Assembly (NCBI GenBank): GCA_935421135.1
Contig: OW285188.1
Span: forward strand, 6,686,733 to 6,750,732
Length of the DNA: 64,000 nt
DNA from: Bugulina stolonifera
Lineage: Eukaryota; Bryozoa; Gymnolaemata; Cheilostomatida; Bugulidae
Direction: 5' to 3'
The notes under the pieces were generated by a model. It did not search any database. It worked only from the letters and a program-made list of their open reading frames with translations, and was not told the DNA's origin. Position 1 is the first letter of the stretch, and each line of letters starts with the position of its first letter. Positions 1 through 12,281 of the stretch are shown in pieces. Position numbers and translations under genes: made by a program.

Positions 1-909
1 ATAAACTAGGTTTCATGTTGTTATAGAAAAATGTTTGTTTTAACGTATACATTATTTATTTTAGTATAAGCATAATTTATAGAAAAAATCGATCAATATA
101 CTTGTACATGTATTATTATTATACAAGATAGTAATAGAAAATGACCTATGACTTGATGTGTTCATACCAAACACATGTATTTACTGACAGTATGTAACTT
201 GTAATTGATTTATCAACCAGTTTCAAACAGATTTAACATAATCTGGTATAAGTAGATAATAATATTATTATAACCAATGATACTTTTGTAGACTAGAGTA
301 CTGTAGTATAAGCTATGAGACAACACACATTTTCGTGGTGGTAAAAACATAGATATGTCACTTTCTTACACTTAATTATATAATATGTAATAATATTATT
401 ATGTACAAAAATATTATAAATATAATAATAAAATGAAAGAGTTAGAAAAAGACAAATTATTTACACAGTATAATAATTGGGTTGCATTTCATTATAATTA
501 CTACACTAAAGACAGGATATAACATTTTAGTAGAGAGTAAACAGTATGATAGATAATATAGAGTCGGTAAAAAGGCTCTATAAGTAGAATCGAAGAGTGC
601 ACAAGAAATGACATCATACGACAGCATGTTCTCTTGTTCTGTGAGCTAGCTTTAGTAAAATTTGCCGAATATTATAAATTACAAATTTTTCAAATAAAAC
701 ATACCTATTGTATAAAATACACTGATGCAATAATACGAATACCAAAGCGGTGACCAGCTACTCTGAAGCTAATGAAAGAACTGACTAGTATAACAACCTA
801 AGGCTCATAGAAGTCGTGTATAAAACAGAGATTATGGATTAAGGCAGGACAACTCCTAGTCTAACTATATAGAGATCAGTGTCAATGATGTCACAAATTA
901 TATATGGCG
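1..909. other. AT-rich 3' flank, no gene seen
   Basis: This stretch lies downstream of the minus-strand CUB-LDLa gene. It is AT-rich with simple TAATAT-type low complexity around 370-430, and it holds no ORF or exon I can support. A minus-strand AATAAA (TTTATT on the plus strand) is present at 55-60, but it is 850 bases past the stop, so its use is doubtful. The 3' UTR of the receptor gene must begin at the right-hand edge. Confidence 0.6.
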
Positions 910-3900
910 CTACAATATAGCCCTAGGTCTGTTATTGTCACAGTATTGATGATTGTCTCCCTTGTTATAAGTTACACTACTCTCTGACCTTGACCTTGAG
1001 GACCTGCTGCTGCCACTAGTAGGCGTGTATCCTCTCTGTGATATGATTGGTTTGGTGTGCATCGGGTGGAAGCCTGAAGCCCCTGCTCCAGGGCCCTGTG
1101 CAATAACAGTAAAAGTAAAACATCTTAGCCTTAGTTCTAACTACACATGTTACATACATATTATAATACAAGTATGGTATGATGTATGTGAAGCACAATT
1201 TCCATGAGCCTGTGTCTGAAATTGGCATGTAAGCAAGAGGGGGCCTACTTAGCACCTATCAACAAATGTTTAAAGTTCTGTTATTAGGTTACACGCATAC
1301 AATAATATGTCTAATCTCCATTAGTTATTACTTCATAACAACTCTATATATAGCATTAGACCAATAGCACACATACTGAAGGTGCTATCTATGTTATAAT
1401 TGGATCATCAGTTTTACCAACATCATACAACATGCAATAAGCTGTAGGCCTATATGACTATTATATCATGTACATGACTGTATGCTCTCATGTATATCAT
1501 ATTAGTTTATATTGAAGGAAGTTATCTGCTCTATGCCAACAGGGAAAGATAACTTCTATCGAGTGGCAAAGCATGTCAGGAGTAATGGAATGGTCTGTGT
1601 ATGCATGTAATTGTAGCTAAAGGTCTTTATATCAAGGAAAAGATAGGTTGGTGTAGTAGAGCACCCCTACCTGCTGAGAAGAGTATCCACTGCTATAGGA
1701 ATGAGATTCAGGAGCTCTAGGCAGGTGGAAAGGAGAGTTATAGTTGGTAACATAGGGCACTGAAGTAGGCATAGGTTGGGGTGGAGGCATGGCGCCCCCT
1801 CCACATGTTACCATGCGCTGAGGCTGTAGCTGCATCTCCATTGCTGGTTGCTGAGATACATAGCCAGGCCTGTGGACCAAGTAAACATGCAGAAGTCAGT
1901 AAAAATTTTACAAGTCAATTACCATGATCCTAGTCTACATGTATATCAAGAGTTAGGGAATACGGATACCTTTAACAGTAATACAAGACCCATTGATATC
2001 TAGACACTGACCTCTGCAGCTGGTGCTGATTGAACGTGTATCCTTGCTGCTGCTGCTGCTGCACTGGGCCTGATTGGCCGAACTGATTCATTGTGTTCTG
2101 CATCATATGAGGGTTCATGGGTGCCGCCTGTGGCACTACAATATCACACCTTGATATACTAGCACTGTGGAATGCTACAGTACCACACCTACTAGTAATT
2201 ATTAGCACACATAAATTGTTGTAATGTGGTACGGAGAAAGCCTCTAGCTAGTACAGACAATCCATGTAACCATTCCCCATTCGAACCACTGTACAGGGCA
2301 TGATTGGTTCTCCAATAGTGCCCTGCACAGTGGCTAACATGAGCCTAAACCCTGAGTATTATTTGATATGAACTGTCCTAGCTACTCCCAACACTTTGGA
2401 ACTATTATTAAACTACATGTATATATATGAGGTTATTTATGCAAGGAGTTATCAAACTAGTTTTAAAATGTTTTAAAGCCCATGAACTAATTTTCATAAT
2501 GAAAACAGCGCATTGTTGCAAAATCTCAAATTGAGTCTGACCTATTTGGCTGAGCAGCCAAGTACATGAATGTAGTCATTCTACTCTCTGCACAATGTAA
2601 GAGCAGTCACAGTACGTACCTTGCTGGTACATAACTCCATCCTTGACCACGTGCTGAGGGTGTGGTGGTGCACTAACTGTACCATGAGTACTGGAAGGTA
2701 TAGACTGTCTGTGTTCAATATCCCCTGGTTTCTTACCACATCTGTGTCAATATAATATGTACATATATGTGTGTGTATAGTATATAACTTGTATAGTATA
2801 TATATAGCATGTAACATAATACTACTACGCACTATGTGTGAATGAATAGTAACATGAACAACGTAGTATATAATATATTAATATACAGGCGGGGTGTATT
2901 ATCTAGTTAGTATAGCAAAGACTAACTATAATATAGTACTGTTATAAAATTAGTTGCTAAATGAGCAGTAGTTAATGCTGTGCCTAAACTTAAATATCCA
3001 ATTAAAGGCAGACCAAAAGAAGTCATGAATTCTCCTCACTGGCTGTTCATTATTACGTGAGAGTTTAAGAGATGACCTTGACTTGACCTACCTTCGACAG
3101 GTGCAGACGACACACACAACCAGGAAGATAACGACAACAAGACTCCCAACAATGATTCCCACAAAACCAGCCACGCCAAGAGACATAATGGTCTGCCATA
3201 TAGAGCTCTCTGTGGTAGCTGTAACACATGATAAACACATTATATGTACGTCTATGTCTATGTAGTAGACAGGTAGGATGATTGGCTGGGGTGTCCACAG
3301 TCTCATAAATTCAACTTTTTCTGCTTGGTCATTCGAGAATTACGACCAAAAACCGAAAATGACCAGCACAAGGGCATACAGCAGGGGTCTGCATAATGAA
3401 TATACATAACCGTGTATTGTGAGACTCCTGACAAGTTGAAACTAATGGGGTGTCCAGTTATTGCGTATCCAGTAGGCATGTCACAAGGGTGACACCTCTA
3501 AGCAGGTATGGTCAGGTACTTTAGCTGATGTTAGTATTGTGCTCCGTAACCCAATGGTAAGTGTTGACAGATTGAAAGAGTATTATGATTGAATCATACA
3601 AGCCATTCCCTCACCATGCTGTGATTGGTCAATATAGCTGTTATTTAGAACAGCTACATATCTGAGAAGGTAAGATAGATTCATAGTTAGGTAAGCTGTG
3701 TTTATGCTGCACCGTCCCCGCTGCCGCACCGACACTGATTTGAATAGTAATAGGTGAAGCTAGTTTGTTAAGTACCACATTTCATGAATTTTCAAGGTCT
3801 GAATGTCCTCCATATATCTTTAGTAAGGTTTTATTTTACGCATAAACAAATGCCTTGTAAATAAAAACTTTAAAATATATTGCAAGTGCATTCAAAACAA

Positions 3901-6900
3901 TTGTTTCAAATGCTAGCCAGACTGCTATTAGATGCCGGGAAGTCAATTTAGTGCAGGAGCCAGGGTTATCTTGGTGGGGGATAAATACAGGTTACAAAAC
4001 TGTTTAAATACAGATAAGCTGTACGAGCAGCCTAAATACTCAAACCAAATGCCATTAGCAGCATGTCATGCTTTTACCTTCCATACTAGCGGTGAGAGTT
4101 GTAGTGGTAGTAGCTGTAATAGAGTGAGTGACATAGCATGTTACTCTAGCCTGCCCACCATGGTGATAGGAAGTCAGCCAGTAAAACCATGTAACATGTA
4201 TAGACAGTTACCACAGTAGCAGATGGTGTAAGAGACAAGTAGCATGTGCTCATAGGGATACCAGCTCCATACACGAACCAAAAGAGACAAGTAAGGAGGG
4301 ACACAAATTCCAAAGAATCATTAGTTCATAAGGGTTGAGCTCTGGGTGAATATTGGTCCAAAATAGTAAAACACTCTCTAGTTATCCGAGGTACCACTAT
4401 CCTGAGTACCTATTGATTATGCTGTGGAATTGTCTTCTCTACATTTGATTGGTTGATCATTCTTACACCAAACCCCAACTACGAACAGGGAACTAAAGCT
4501 ATTCAATTTTTTCTACCACTGCACCTAACAGCTGTAAGTAGGCTACCATCATTGGTACCACGCAGGTAAAACTTACTTTCTTCTAAGGGACTGCATCGAC
4601 TTGCCCCATTATTCTCCTCATCTTCTCCTTTGGTACAATGGTTAACTCCATCACATACCAAATCAGACTCGATACAAGACTCTGATTGTAGGCAGTAGAA
4701 ATCACTTGGTGAACAGTCCGTTTCTAAATTACCACTTGCAGGGTCTGCGGCTGTGTAATACACAGGGGAGATAAGTCTTCTAGTATACATACATGCATAG
4801 GGGAGATAGTCGTAGTAGTATATAAATACATGTACACGTATGAGGGGCAGGCAATACTAGTTGCATCTACACATTGAGGGGAGATAACTCTACCAGTATT
4901 ATATACATTGAGTGGGATAATTCTAAAAGTATAATGTATATAATATATACATTATACTTTTAGAATTATCCTCCTCAATGTATATAATACAAATATATAT
5001 ATACAATGTACTGTTTCGGAGTTTGATACCTCATCAGCACAGCTCAGAGATATACCTAGGAGCACACCTTGGCAATACTATATATCTACAGAATAGAGAC
5101 AATTCTAGTAATATCTATTATATGCATAGCAAAATAGATGACCCTGATAGTTATATATTTACGCTCATTACATATACAGGGGAGATAACATACATACATG
5201 CTAGGGGGAGATAACTGAACTCACCTTTTCCAAAGGAAGAAATGTGAAACTTGAACCCACTTCCTCGAGTGCCTGTAGTGTCCGTTCTACAACCATAATA
5301 AATATACAGTATTCCACATGTATAACCATCTATTAACAAAGTAGATGCTCGAAAACAATGATAATATATTCATAACTACCTGAGAGTAAAGAACTATAAC
5401 ATACAGTGTAGTTGGAGTTGAAATATGCTGCATACACAAATATGGGCCTAGAGATATTATCAATCATGCTATGTGATTGATTGTTAACTAGTGGAGATAT
5501 GAGAATTATATCACATATAAAAATAATAAGTTTGGCCAATTGCATACACTAGCCTATATATAGGGTAGAGTTAATAGAGCCTGAGAGTTGTAGTAGTGTT
5601 GAGGATGACACAGACACCTGGCAGCAGCTGTCAATTAACAGCTATTAGTCACAATCAGAGCCATTGAGTACTACTCAATGGCTCTGGTCACAATCACTAA
5701 GTATGTTAATCAAGTGACTCCAATATTAGCTGATTGCAGTTCCACGTATACTTTAGCTACTAGCTACCGACTACTAGCTACCGACTACTAGCGACTGACT
5801 ATTAGTTACTTATTACTAGCTACTAACTACTAGATGGGATAGAATAAAATCCCATAACAATAGCTGATCTCTCCAAACACAGGGTAACAAAAGCAATAAT
5901 AGTCATACATATATATGTAGCTTCACTCTGTAAACATTCAAGATAGTACATAGCCTACGATCCTAGACAGTACATAGCCTATTATCCTAGATAGTACATA
6001 GCCTACGATCCTAGATAATACATAGCCTATGATTCTAGATAGTACATAGCCTATGGTCCTAAATAGTACATAGCCTACAACTCTAGATAGTAGATCACAC
6101 TTTGGGTTATCATAGAGCAGATACCCAGGCAGACCAGAGAGAGACGACACAGTCAGACTCACCTGAAATAGACTGAGATATATCGACCAGTGGACGTGAT
6201 TCTGGGAGGGGCATCATCTTCACACAGCCCACTATTTCCCCCTGCTGCTCTCTACAACATAATCACTTATAATATAGGCTACACTGCATTATCTCACCAT
6301 AGCCCCCCCTCCCCTACATCACATCACCTAGGGTGGCAAGTGGACTGCCGATACTTGATGGTGGTGCCACTCTGACTCACGACTATCACAGGACATAAGG
6401 ACAGGACAGGGAGAGATGTACCAGCGACCTCACCACCACTAGTATGAACAGACCAGTAGACGCACATACACACACATAGAAGGAGAGTAGGGGAGGGAGA
6501 AGTGCTGCAGGGTAGGCTAAGCTAAGTGTATACAGTACAGTACACACTCTCATACACTGTTTCAGCCGATAACATCGTTTTATCCAGCATATATCATTGC
6601 ATATGATTTTATTAACAAACTCATCTGATGAGATGATTTAATTATAACATTTATTTGGCTGATAGCAAAGCTCCCACTGCTACTATGAGCTCTGTCTATC
6701 CAATACAGTGTCCAATAGGCCTATTGACAGAAATTATAAGCTAATCTGTAAACACATGCTGGGAGACTGTCAGTGTAATTATGACACTTGTGTCTAGGGT
6801 GACATTTCATCAACAGGGCACCTGCTCAGTTACTTAGCATAAGAGAAAATGGTTTATTGGCTTGGACAAATTAGAACCCAAGTTTACTTAAATGTGTACT

Positions 6901-7146
6901 TACAAATGCCCGCTGTCCAGTGGTGGGAGAGTCATACATATAGAGGGCATCAGTGCACACACCATTGTATAGAAAGTCGGGTATATCCAGGTACTCGAAC
7001 CAAACCCTTAGCTTCCACAGTTCCCTCTTAGCTTTGAATGTGATCTTACACTCCTGGGAGTGCGAGTACTCGGGCAGAGTCTCTGGTCTATAGTGTGAGT
7101 ATACAGTAGCAGAACCCAGCTCTATCTCTCTACCACAGTCAGCTCC
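910..7146 (-). CDS. Single-pass CUB-LDLa transmembrane protein (core exons)
   Basis: Nine minus-strand exons in transcript order: 7146-6904, 6251-6163, 5286-5225, 4750-4577, 3218-3092, 2741-2620, 2135-2012, 1869-1671 and 1095-910 (TAG at 912-910). All have GT-AG borders and matching phases. Exons 1-3 make one CUB domain starting ADCGREIELGS, with four cysteines and the closing FRTDTTGTRGSGFKF strand. Exon 4 is an LDL-receptor class A module with six cysteines and the acidic calcium-site run CDGVNHCTKGEDE. Exon 5 encodes a transmembrane helix (GVAGFVGIIVGSLVVVIFLV) and a basic stop-transfer CRR. The remaining roughly 210 residues are cytoplasmic, rich in Gln, Pro, Met and Tyr, with a six-Gln run and an SSRSSRSRSES tract, and end RAIL, which could be a weak PDZ ligand. 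The order recalls NETO and LRP-type receptors, but NETO proteins have two CUB domains. Ligand unknown. Confidence 0.85.
4901..4985. repeat. 85-bp near-perfect palindrome
   Basis: Bases 4901-4941 and 4945-4985 are reverse complements over 41 positions with two mismatches and a 3-base loop. It lies in the receptor intron between the third CUB exon and the LDLa exon. Copies of ACATTGAG and GGGGAGATAAC around it suggest it arose by inversion of a local repeat. Confidence 0.9.
5656..5686. repeat. 31-bp perfect hairpin
   Basis: CAGAGCCATTGAGTA is followed after one base by its exact reverse complement (15-bp arms). It is intronic in the receptor gene. No flanking T-run or other sign of function is seen. 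Confidence 0.8.
5758..5832. repeat. Degenerate ACTACTAGCTACCG tandem repeat
   Basis: Short imperfect copies of a 12-16 base motif of the form GACTACTAGCTACC run through this intronic stretch. The same motif builds the much longer array in intron 1 of CSNK1G (42676-43071). Confidence 0.7.
5940..6090. repeat. 24-bp minisatellite in receptor intron
   Basis: About six copies of a 24-bp unit built on AGTACATAGCCTAYGATCCT occur here. On the coding (minus) strand the array begins about 70 bases after the GTGAGT donor that closes the exon ending at 6163. Because the unit length is a multiple of three, the array stays open as a spurious minus-strand reading frame. Confidence 0.85.
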
Positions 7147-8017
7147 CTGCATGTGTACTACAAGCATATATTGCATAAATGTAGCAACTGTGATATGCCA
7201 CTAGCACATTACAGTGTAATATCATTCTGTATATGATAGGCCCTACACCGTGGAGAATTAATAGGACATAGTGAATGGATAGAAGCCTTCAACTTCTCGA
7301 ATCGCATCGCTTCCAAAGGCATCTATCTACATGTAAATATTTTCATATGTATGCTCAGCTAGTTGCTGTCTAATCTATTCACAAAGTTCACCAATAACTT
7401 ATTGGAAGTGCAAAGTAGAACTGTCTGGGCAATAGATATGTATCTCTGCTGGAAACCAGTTATAGTATAATAATGCAATCACACCTATGATTAGTGTATA
7501 TTGTCATAGTGCAATGCGCTCAGTGTGCAGTCAATCCAAGTGTATATATTCATGAAAATGAACATGATTTTAGAGTAGGTACATTATGATGGTTTGAGGA
7601 GGTAGATGTAGAGTTGTGGTTCATAAAGAGAAGGAATAAGTGGGATATGTTTGTGTAGTTGATAAGCAGTGTAGTAGTTGTAGCTAATGGTACTTCACTA
7701 ACAAAGAGTATTGTAAATAAATACTAATGGGTGTAGACCCTGCTGTGAGTTAGCTACATGCATAAGTAGTCAGTAATCACATATTGTAGATGTGTAAACT
7801 GGAGACGAGAGGGATGAGCTGAGAGCATGCACAGTGTGGCTTGAACTTCTACAGATGTAATTGTAAACATCAAAGAATGACCAATGTTAGCTAGCTGGAC
7901 TTTGATGTCTGAAAGTAGCCAATTAACCTTGATCGGCTAGCTAAAAACTACACCTAGAAAGCTTTGGTCAAAGAGTCATCACCCTGACATACTCGAGTTC
8001 ATCTGCAACCAATATTC

Positions 8018-8160
8018 CAGGCTTGCCAAGTTCGGCTGATGAAAATCAGGGAGATTCATCATTTGGGTGGGGGGTGCTCATTTTGGGTGGGGTGGGGTAC
8101 CAAGATTTGAGTTGAAAATCAGGGAGTCTCTTGCGGAATCAGGGAGACTTGGTAAGCCTG
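8018..8160. mobile_element. 143-bp hAT-like MITE with 8-bp TSD
   Basis: The ends are CAGGCTTGCCAAGT and ACTTGGTAAGCCTG, a 14-bp terminal inverted repeat with one mismatch. The element is flanked on both sides by the exact 8-bp direct repeat CAATATTC (8010-8017 and 8161-8168). Eight-base target duplications and CAG...CTG ends are typical of hAT transposons. No coding capacity; the interior holds GGGTGGGG runs and repeated AATCAGGGAG. Confidence 0.9.
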
Positions 8161-9008
8161 CAATATTCTCTGGTTGTGCAACATTTTTGGTTAGTCGTGG
8201 ATTTTGCTTGTCCATTTGGTATGACAAAAGTTGATAGAACATATCTGCAAGCTCGTCTGTGAACCAACCTGGCTTTCACGTATTCACTAAACATTCAGTA
8301 TTATTATCAACATAGAAGTAGAAAATTATCTAATGGGGCGATTTGAGACGAGGGCTGACCACAGCCAGAAGCATACAACTTGGCTGCTCATGTTTATACT
8401 GTTATGTGCAAATACATGTGACATACATGTACAGGATTACATGTGTTATTGTTATAAAGCACTGGGTTTGCTTTCTAGAATCACATTACATCTCTATTCA
8501 ATTGTCGTAATGTAAACTGCCCGAGGCAATACAGCTTTCTAATCTATACTGTCCATCTATCCATCTGTAATATTGATTTTCAAAGTTAGGCTACAGCTAC
8601 ATACTAGGCAGAAGTGTGAATGTGTAATTGTATTATTAGATATTTGTGACATATGATAATACATTGACAGAATAGGTAAGGAAATATGGTACTACTAAAA
8701 CAAATAGCTAGAATGAAATCATTCAGTCTGTTATCATTATGCTATACTTCATTATCGATTTGGTGTCATCAAAGCTGGGGTGTTTACTGTTTACATTACT
8801 ATACAACTATGTAAAGTCACAATTCTTAGTTTTGAAATATAGAATATGCAACAAAATTTGTACACTTTTAGATGAAAATATTCACCTCTACAACTGAAAA
8901 TTACTGGTATTAAACTTGAAAGATGGTACGCATGTGTAAAAATGTCCATGATGGGTAACAGTTTGAATGTAGTGTTTGGATTAGCACAAAGCAGTGAATG
9001 TAACCTAC

Positions 9009-10094
9009 TGATATTGAATAATAAACCCCCATTTGTATTCCCACTGAAACATGTCACTAAAGTGTGGCGATAATCAGAAATTATATCTAAATGGTTTTTA
9101 ATTCCCAACACTGCAGCAGGGCAGTGAGCCCACCCCTGACGCATATACTGTAGTGCATATACTGTAGTTAGCAGACCACTGTATGGGAGAACAAGTAGGA
9201 ATACATGTCACTGTAATCAATGTGTTTGTTTGTCCACAAACATGTAGATTGTGATAATAAGCAAAGTTATCATTGCTAGACCTACTGAAGTAGTGGTGCA
9301 CGTGTGAGCTATATTGATTTATGTAGATGAAAGTGCATGACTAAACAACCATGGACCATCCCGTGCCAATGGGATCAGCAAAAGAAATATAAATTAAAGT
9401 AAAAGAAATACAAATTACGGTTGTACTATTTAAATTACTACTGCTGCTATTACTGCATTTGGCTATTATATGATATTTACTAGAAGTGTCTGCAAAAGGT
9501 ATTCAAGCTAGTTAGTTATATTATGTAAAAATGAATTTTTCAGACGACTTGGACATCATATATTGGACTGTGAGATGCTTCATGCCTCTTGGTTTACACC
9601 AAAAGATAGACTACCCTGCACCACATAATAAAACCGATCAGTTTTAGGGTAACCGCATATGCCTATACATAATCTTTGAAGACTATTTCTACCTAAACCG
9701 CAACAAAAACACTCAGCACCTCCATGTTGGAATTCAAGTATGTTAATTCACACGCATAAACCTTAGCAAAATGTGTAGTAAACTAGGCCTACTGCCATAT
9801 AGACAGGTCTATTGCAACTCCCAGATTAGGAGGCTGGTTTCTAACCCCATACACAAGATACTATTGTTCAGGTTAAGGGTCCGAAGGCAAGCTGAAAAGC
9901 AACGTTTAATGTTGATTGAACATAATGATCCACTACCCAGTAATACTATGAAACCAATACTCACGAATCTGATTGGCAGAACAGCAACTGATAGAGATTT
10001 GTGCAGCTAACAGAATGTAAAACCAGCCACATGTTGAAATCCAATCAGGATTCACACCCTTCCCATTGGTTTGTGTGCTGTCACCTTTGGCCAT
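9009..10094 (-). CDS. Tentative 5' exons (signal peptide plus micro-exon) of the CUB-LDLa gene
   Basis: On the minus strand an ATG at 10094-10092 opens 43 codons with a hydrophobic segment (CGWFYILLAAQISISCCSA) that looks like a signal peptide. It ends at 9965 with one base of the next codon, followed by a clean GTGAGT donor. The CUB exon at 7146 starts in phase 0, so at least one bridging exon of length 3n+2 is needed. A 35-nt candidate at 9043-9009 has an acceptor ending TTTCAG and a GTAGGT donor, and it restores phase exactly (LGIQMGVYYSIS). The signal-peptide exon is fairly convincing. The micro-exon rests on splice phase alone, and another small exon could do the same job. Confidence 0.45.
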
Positions 10095-12281
10095 TACTAC
10101 AGTTCCACTCTTGGTCACTACAAAATAATTCTTTCATAATAGAAATTTCGCTAACTGAAGCATAGAAGCAACTGTACGGCGGGTAGAAGTAAACCCCACA
10201 AGTAACAGTCTCCGCCTTTTTGGTATCTCATGGTGAGCGCACAATTCTGGGAATAATAATGACTAATCAAAATCAACACTCATTGTAATTCTTTCCAATT
10301 ACCAATAATGAACTTTGAGTAGCCTTCTTTAGTGACAAACTCTAACATTCACGAAATGGTAGCCATGCCCTATCGCAACAAGATCTGCATAAGTCACTTT
10401 GCAAAAAAATTCTACCGTTGAAATGAGTTGATTTCCATCAAAATATAACAATTGTAATAATTACCAATCAAAAACAAACATGGGGGACTGGTAAAGGGGC
10501 TGTCCACAAATCACTGCATGCTGAGCAAGCCTTAGCTTTCTAAGTCAATTCAGCTAGTTACAAATTCAGCTATACTTTTTATTTGGTCTTACTGTAGCCT
10601 GGCAGGTATGACAACTTTATTGAATAATTGAGAATCAGCAATGTTTGTTGTTATCAGTAATGGTGATTTAATTTTAAAGCAAAACTCGACTTCAAGGTCA
10701 GATTTTTTCGTCATTGGGTAGGCCTATACACTCATGTCAAGCAAGGTGTGCACTGCAATGCCTAAATTTTGGATCACACTATTTGTCAATTTTGAGCGAT
10801 TGTAATGCCCACATATCACAATATCACGATATCACAATAATAATTGAGATTAATATTTCAACGAAATAAATTTGACTTTCATCGAATATGAAATAAATAG
10901 TATAGTTATCTTAGTTGATAATATATTTTTATAAATTTCATATTGATACCAACACTTTATTTACCTTACGTTTACTTCATTTGATATCAACACAGACATT
11001 ATATGATTATTACTAATTGTATTATCTAATTTTTATATTCAATACAAACTCTTATTTAAATAGCTAAATTTTATAGAATAATAGTGCAATAGTTGTTATA
11101 ACTAATAAATAAACTTACCAAAAACTTATAATAATAATCAACAAACAGTATAATTATAATTTTAATTTAATTCACAATTAAACTATTTTAGTTCAAAATT
11201 AAAAATTTAAATACTTGCTACTGTAACTCAAACTGTAACCATTTTCATATATTAATATTTATATTGTTATAATTATAATTATTATTATAATTAGTTAAGT
11301 TTAATTATATAATACTACACAGAACTACAGTAATAAATCGCTATTGATAACATAAAATCCATCATTATGTTATCTACAAATATTTATAAAAAACACAGCA
11401 AGTAAGTAAATTCAAGTTCAAGTTGATAATCATAATCAAACATCAATCATTCAATGACAATGACTCAATGAGACAACGTCAAAAGCGGTGAGAAAACGCC
11501 TTAAATACAAATTGATATAGACTTGCAGCAGATGTGTTATAAAGTGAAATGGTTAAACAGGGCCAAAGCTTGGAGATAGGTTTTGGGTCAAAATCAGAGC
11601 ATCAAATTCAGAAGAAAAAAATAAAGAGCACTCGCACTGGCATATAATTCTATGAGCACTGGACTTTTTGAGAACACATTGAGCTCTTTGAATACATTGA
11701 GTGTTACAAAATTGTTGCATAATTATTATGTCTGTAGAGAGATCATTGATGTTTTTCTTGACTCCGCCCATATGTGCACAGATAACATTTTATCTAAATG
11801 CAAGTTATTAAAGTTTTTTAATATGACATGTGCTAAATACAAACATTATTTTATAACTGATTTTACAACAATAGTTTTTTATTTCTACCAGTGTGTATTT
11901 AGTACAAAAATACAAGAGCCACAACTAGAATACCCATTGCTTGAGGACTATTTTAAAATGTATAATCTTTGCTTGCTGTACATAGAAAGCGAAACCCCGA
12001 ATAAATAGTCTTTGTTTTGTAAAAGGCTGCTGTTCCGTATCAAAAACGTCTCGTGCTACGCAGATTGGCCACGTTAATAAGGACACACACGGTTACTCCA
12101 TAATCGCACTAACCTTATTTGCACGGTCGTATTTGTCTCGAGCTAATTACCAGAACAGCGACATATCGCAATATAAACTCCAATAAATTAATCTGTTCAA
12201 TTAGAATGATAGTCAACATATCCATTTCCTGATCATTTTGATGGCCACTTTTGACAACAACGCAATTTTATAACAGAAGAT

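Larger units (their letters stand above)
7147..12281. other. Intron/intergenic stretch; MITE and AT-rich DNA
   Basis: Besides the tentative receptor 5' exons and the 143-bp MITE at 8018-8160, nothing coding is recognised. A plus-strand frame at 11652-12008 (118 codons, starts MSTGLFENTL) shows no known domain, no good splice context and AT-driven codon content, so it is not called. Bases 10800-11450 are strongly AT-rich. Confidence 0.6.

Noticed and set aside
1632..1880. Separate small proline-rich protein
   Set aside because: It is cytoplasmic-tail exon 8 of the CUB-LDLa gene, joined in phase on both sides.
11652..12008. 118-codon plus-strand frame upstream of NAPG
   Set aside because: No domain, AT-biased codons and no splice signals linking it to NAPG exon 1.
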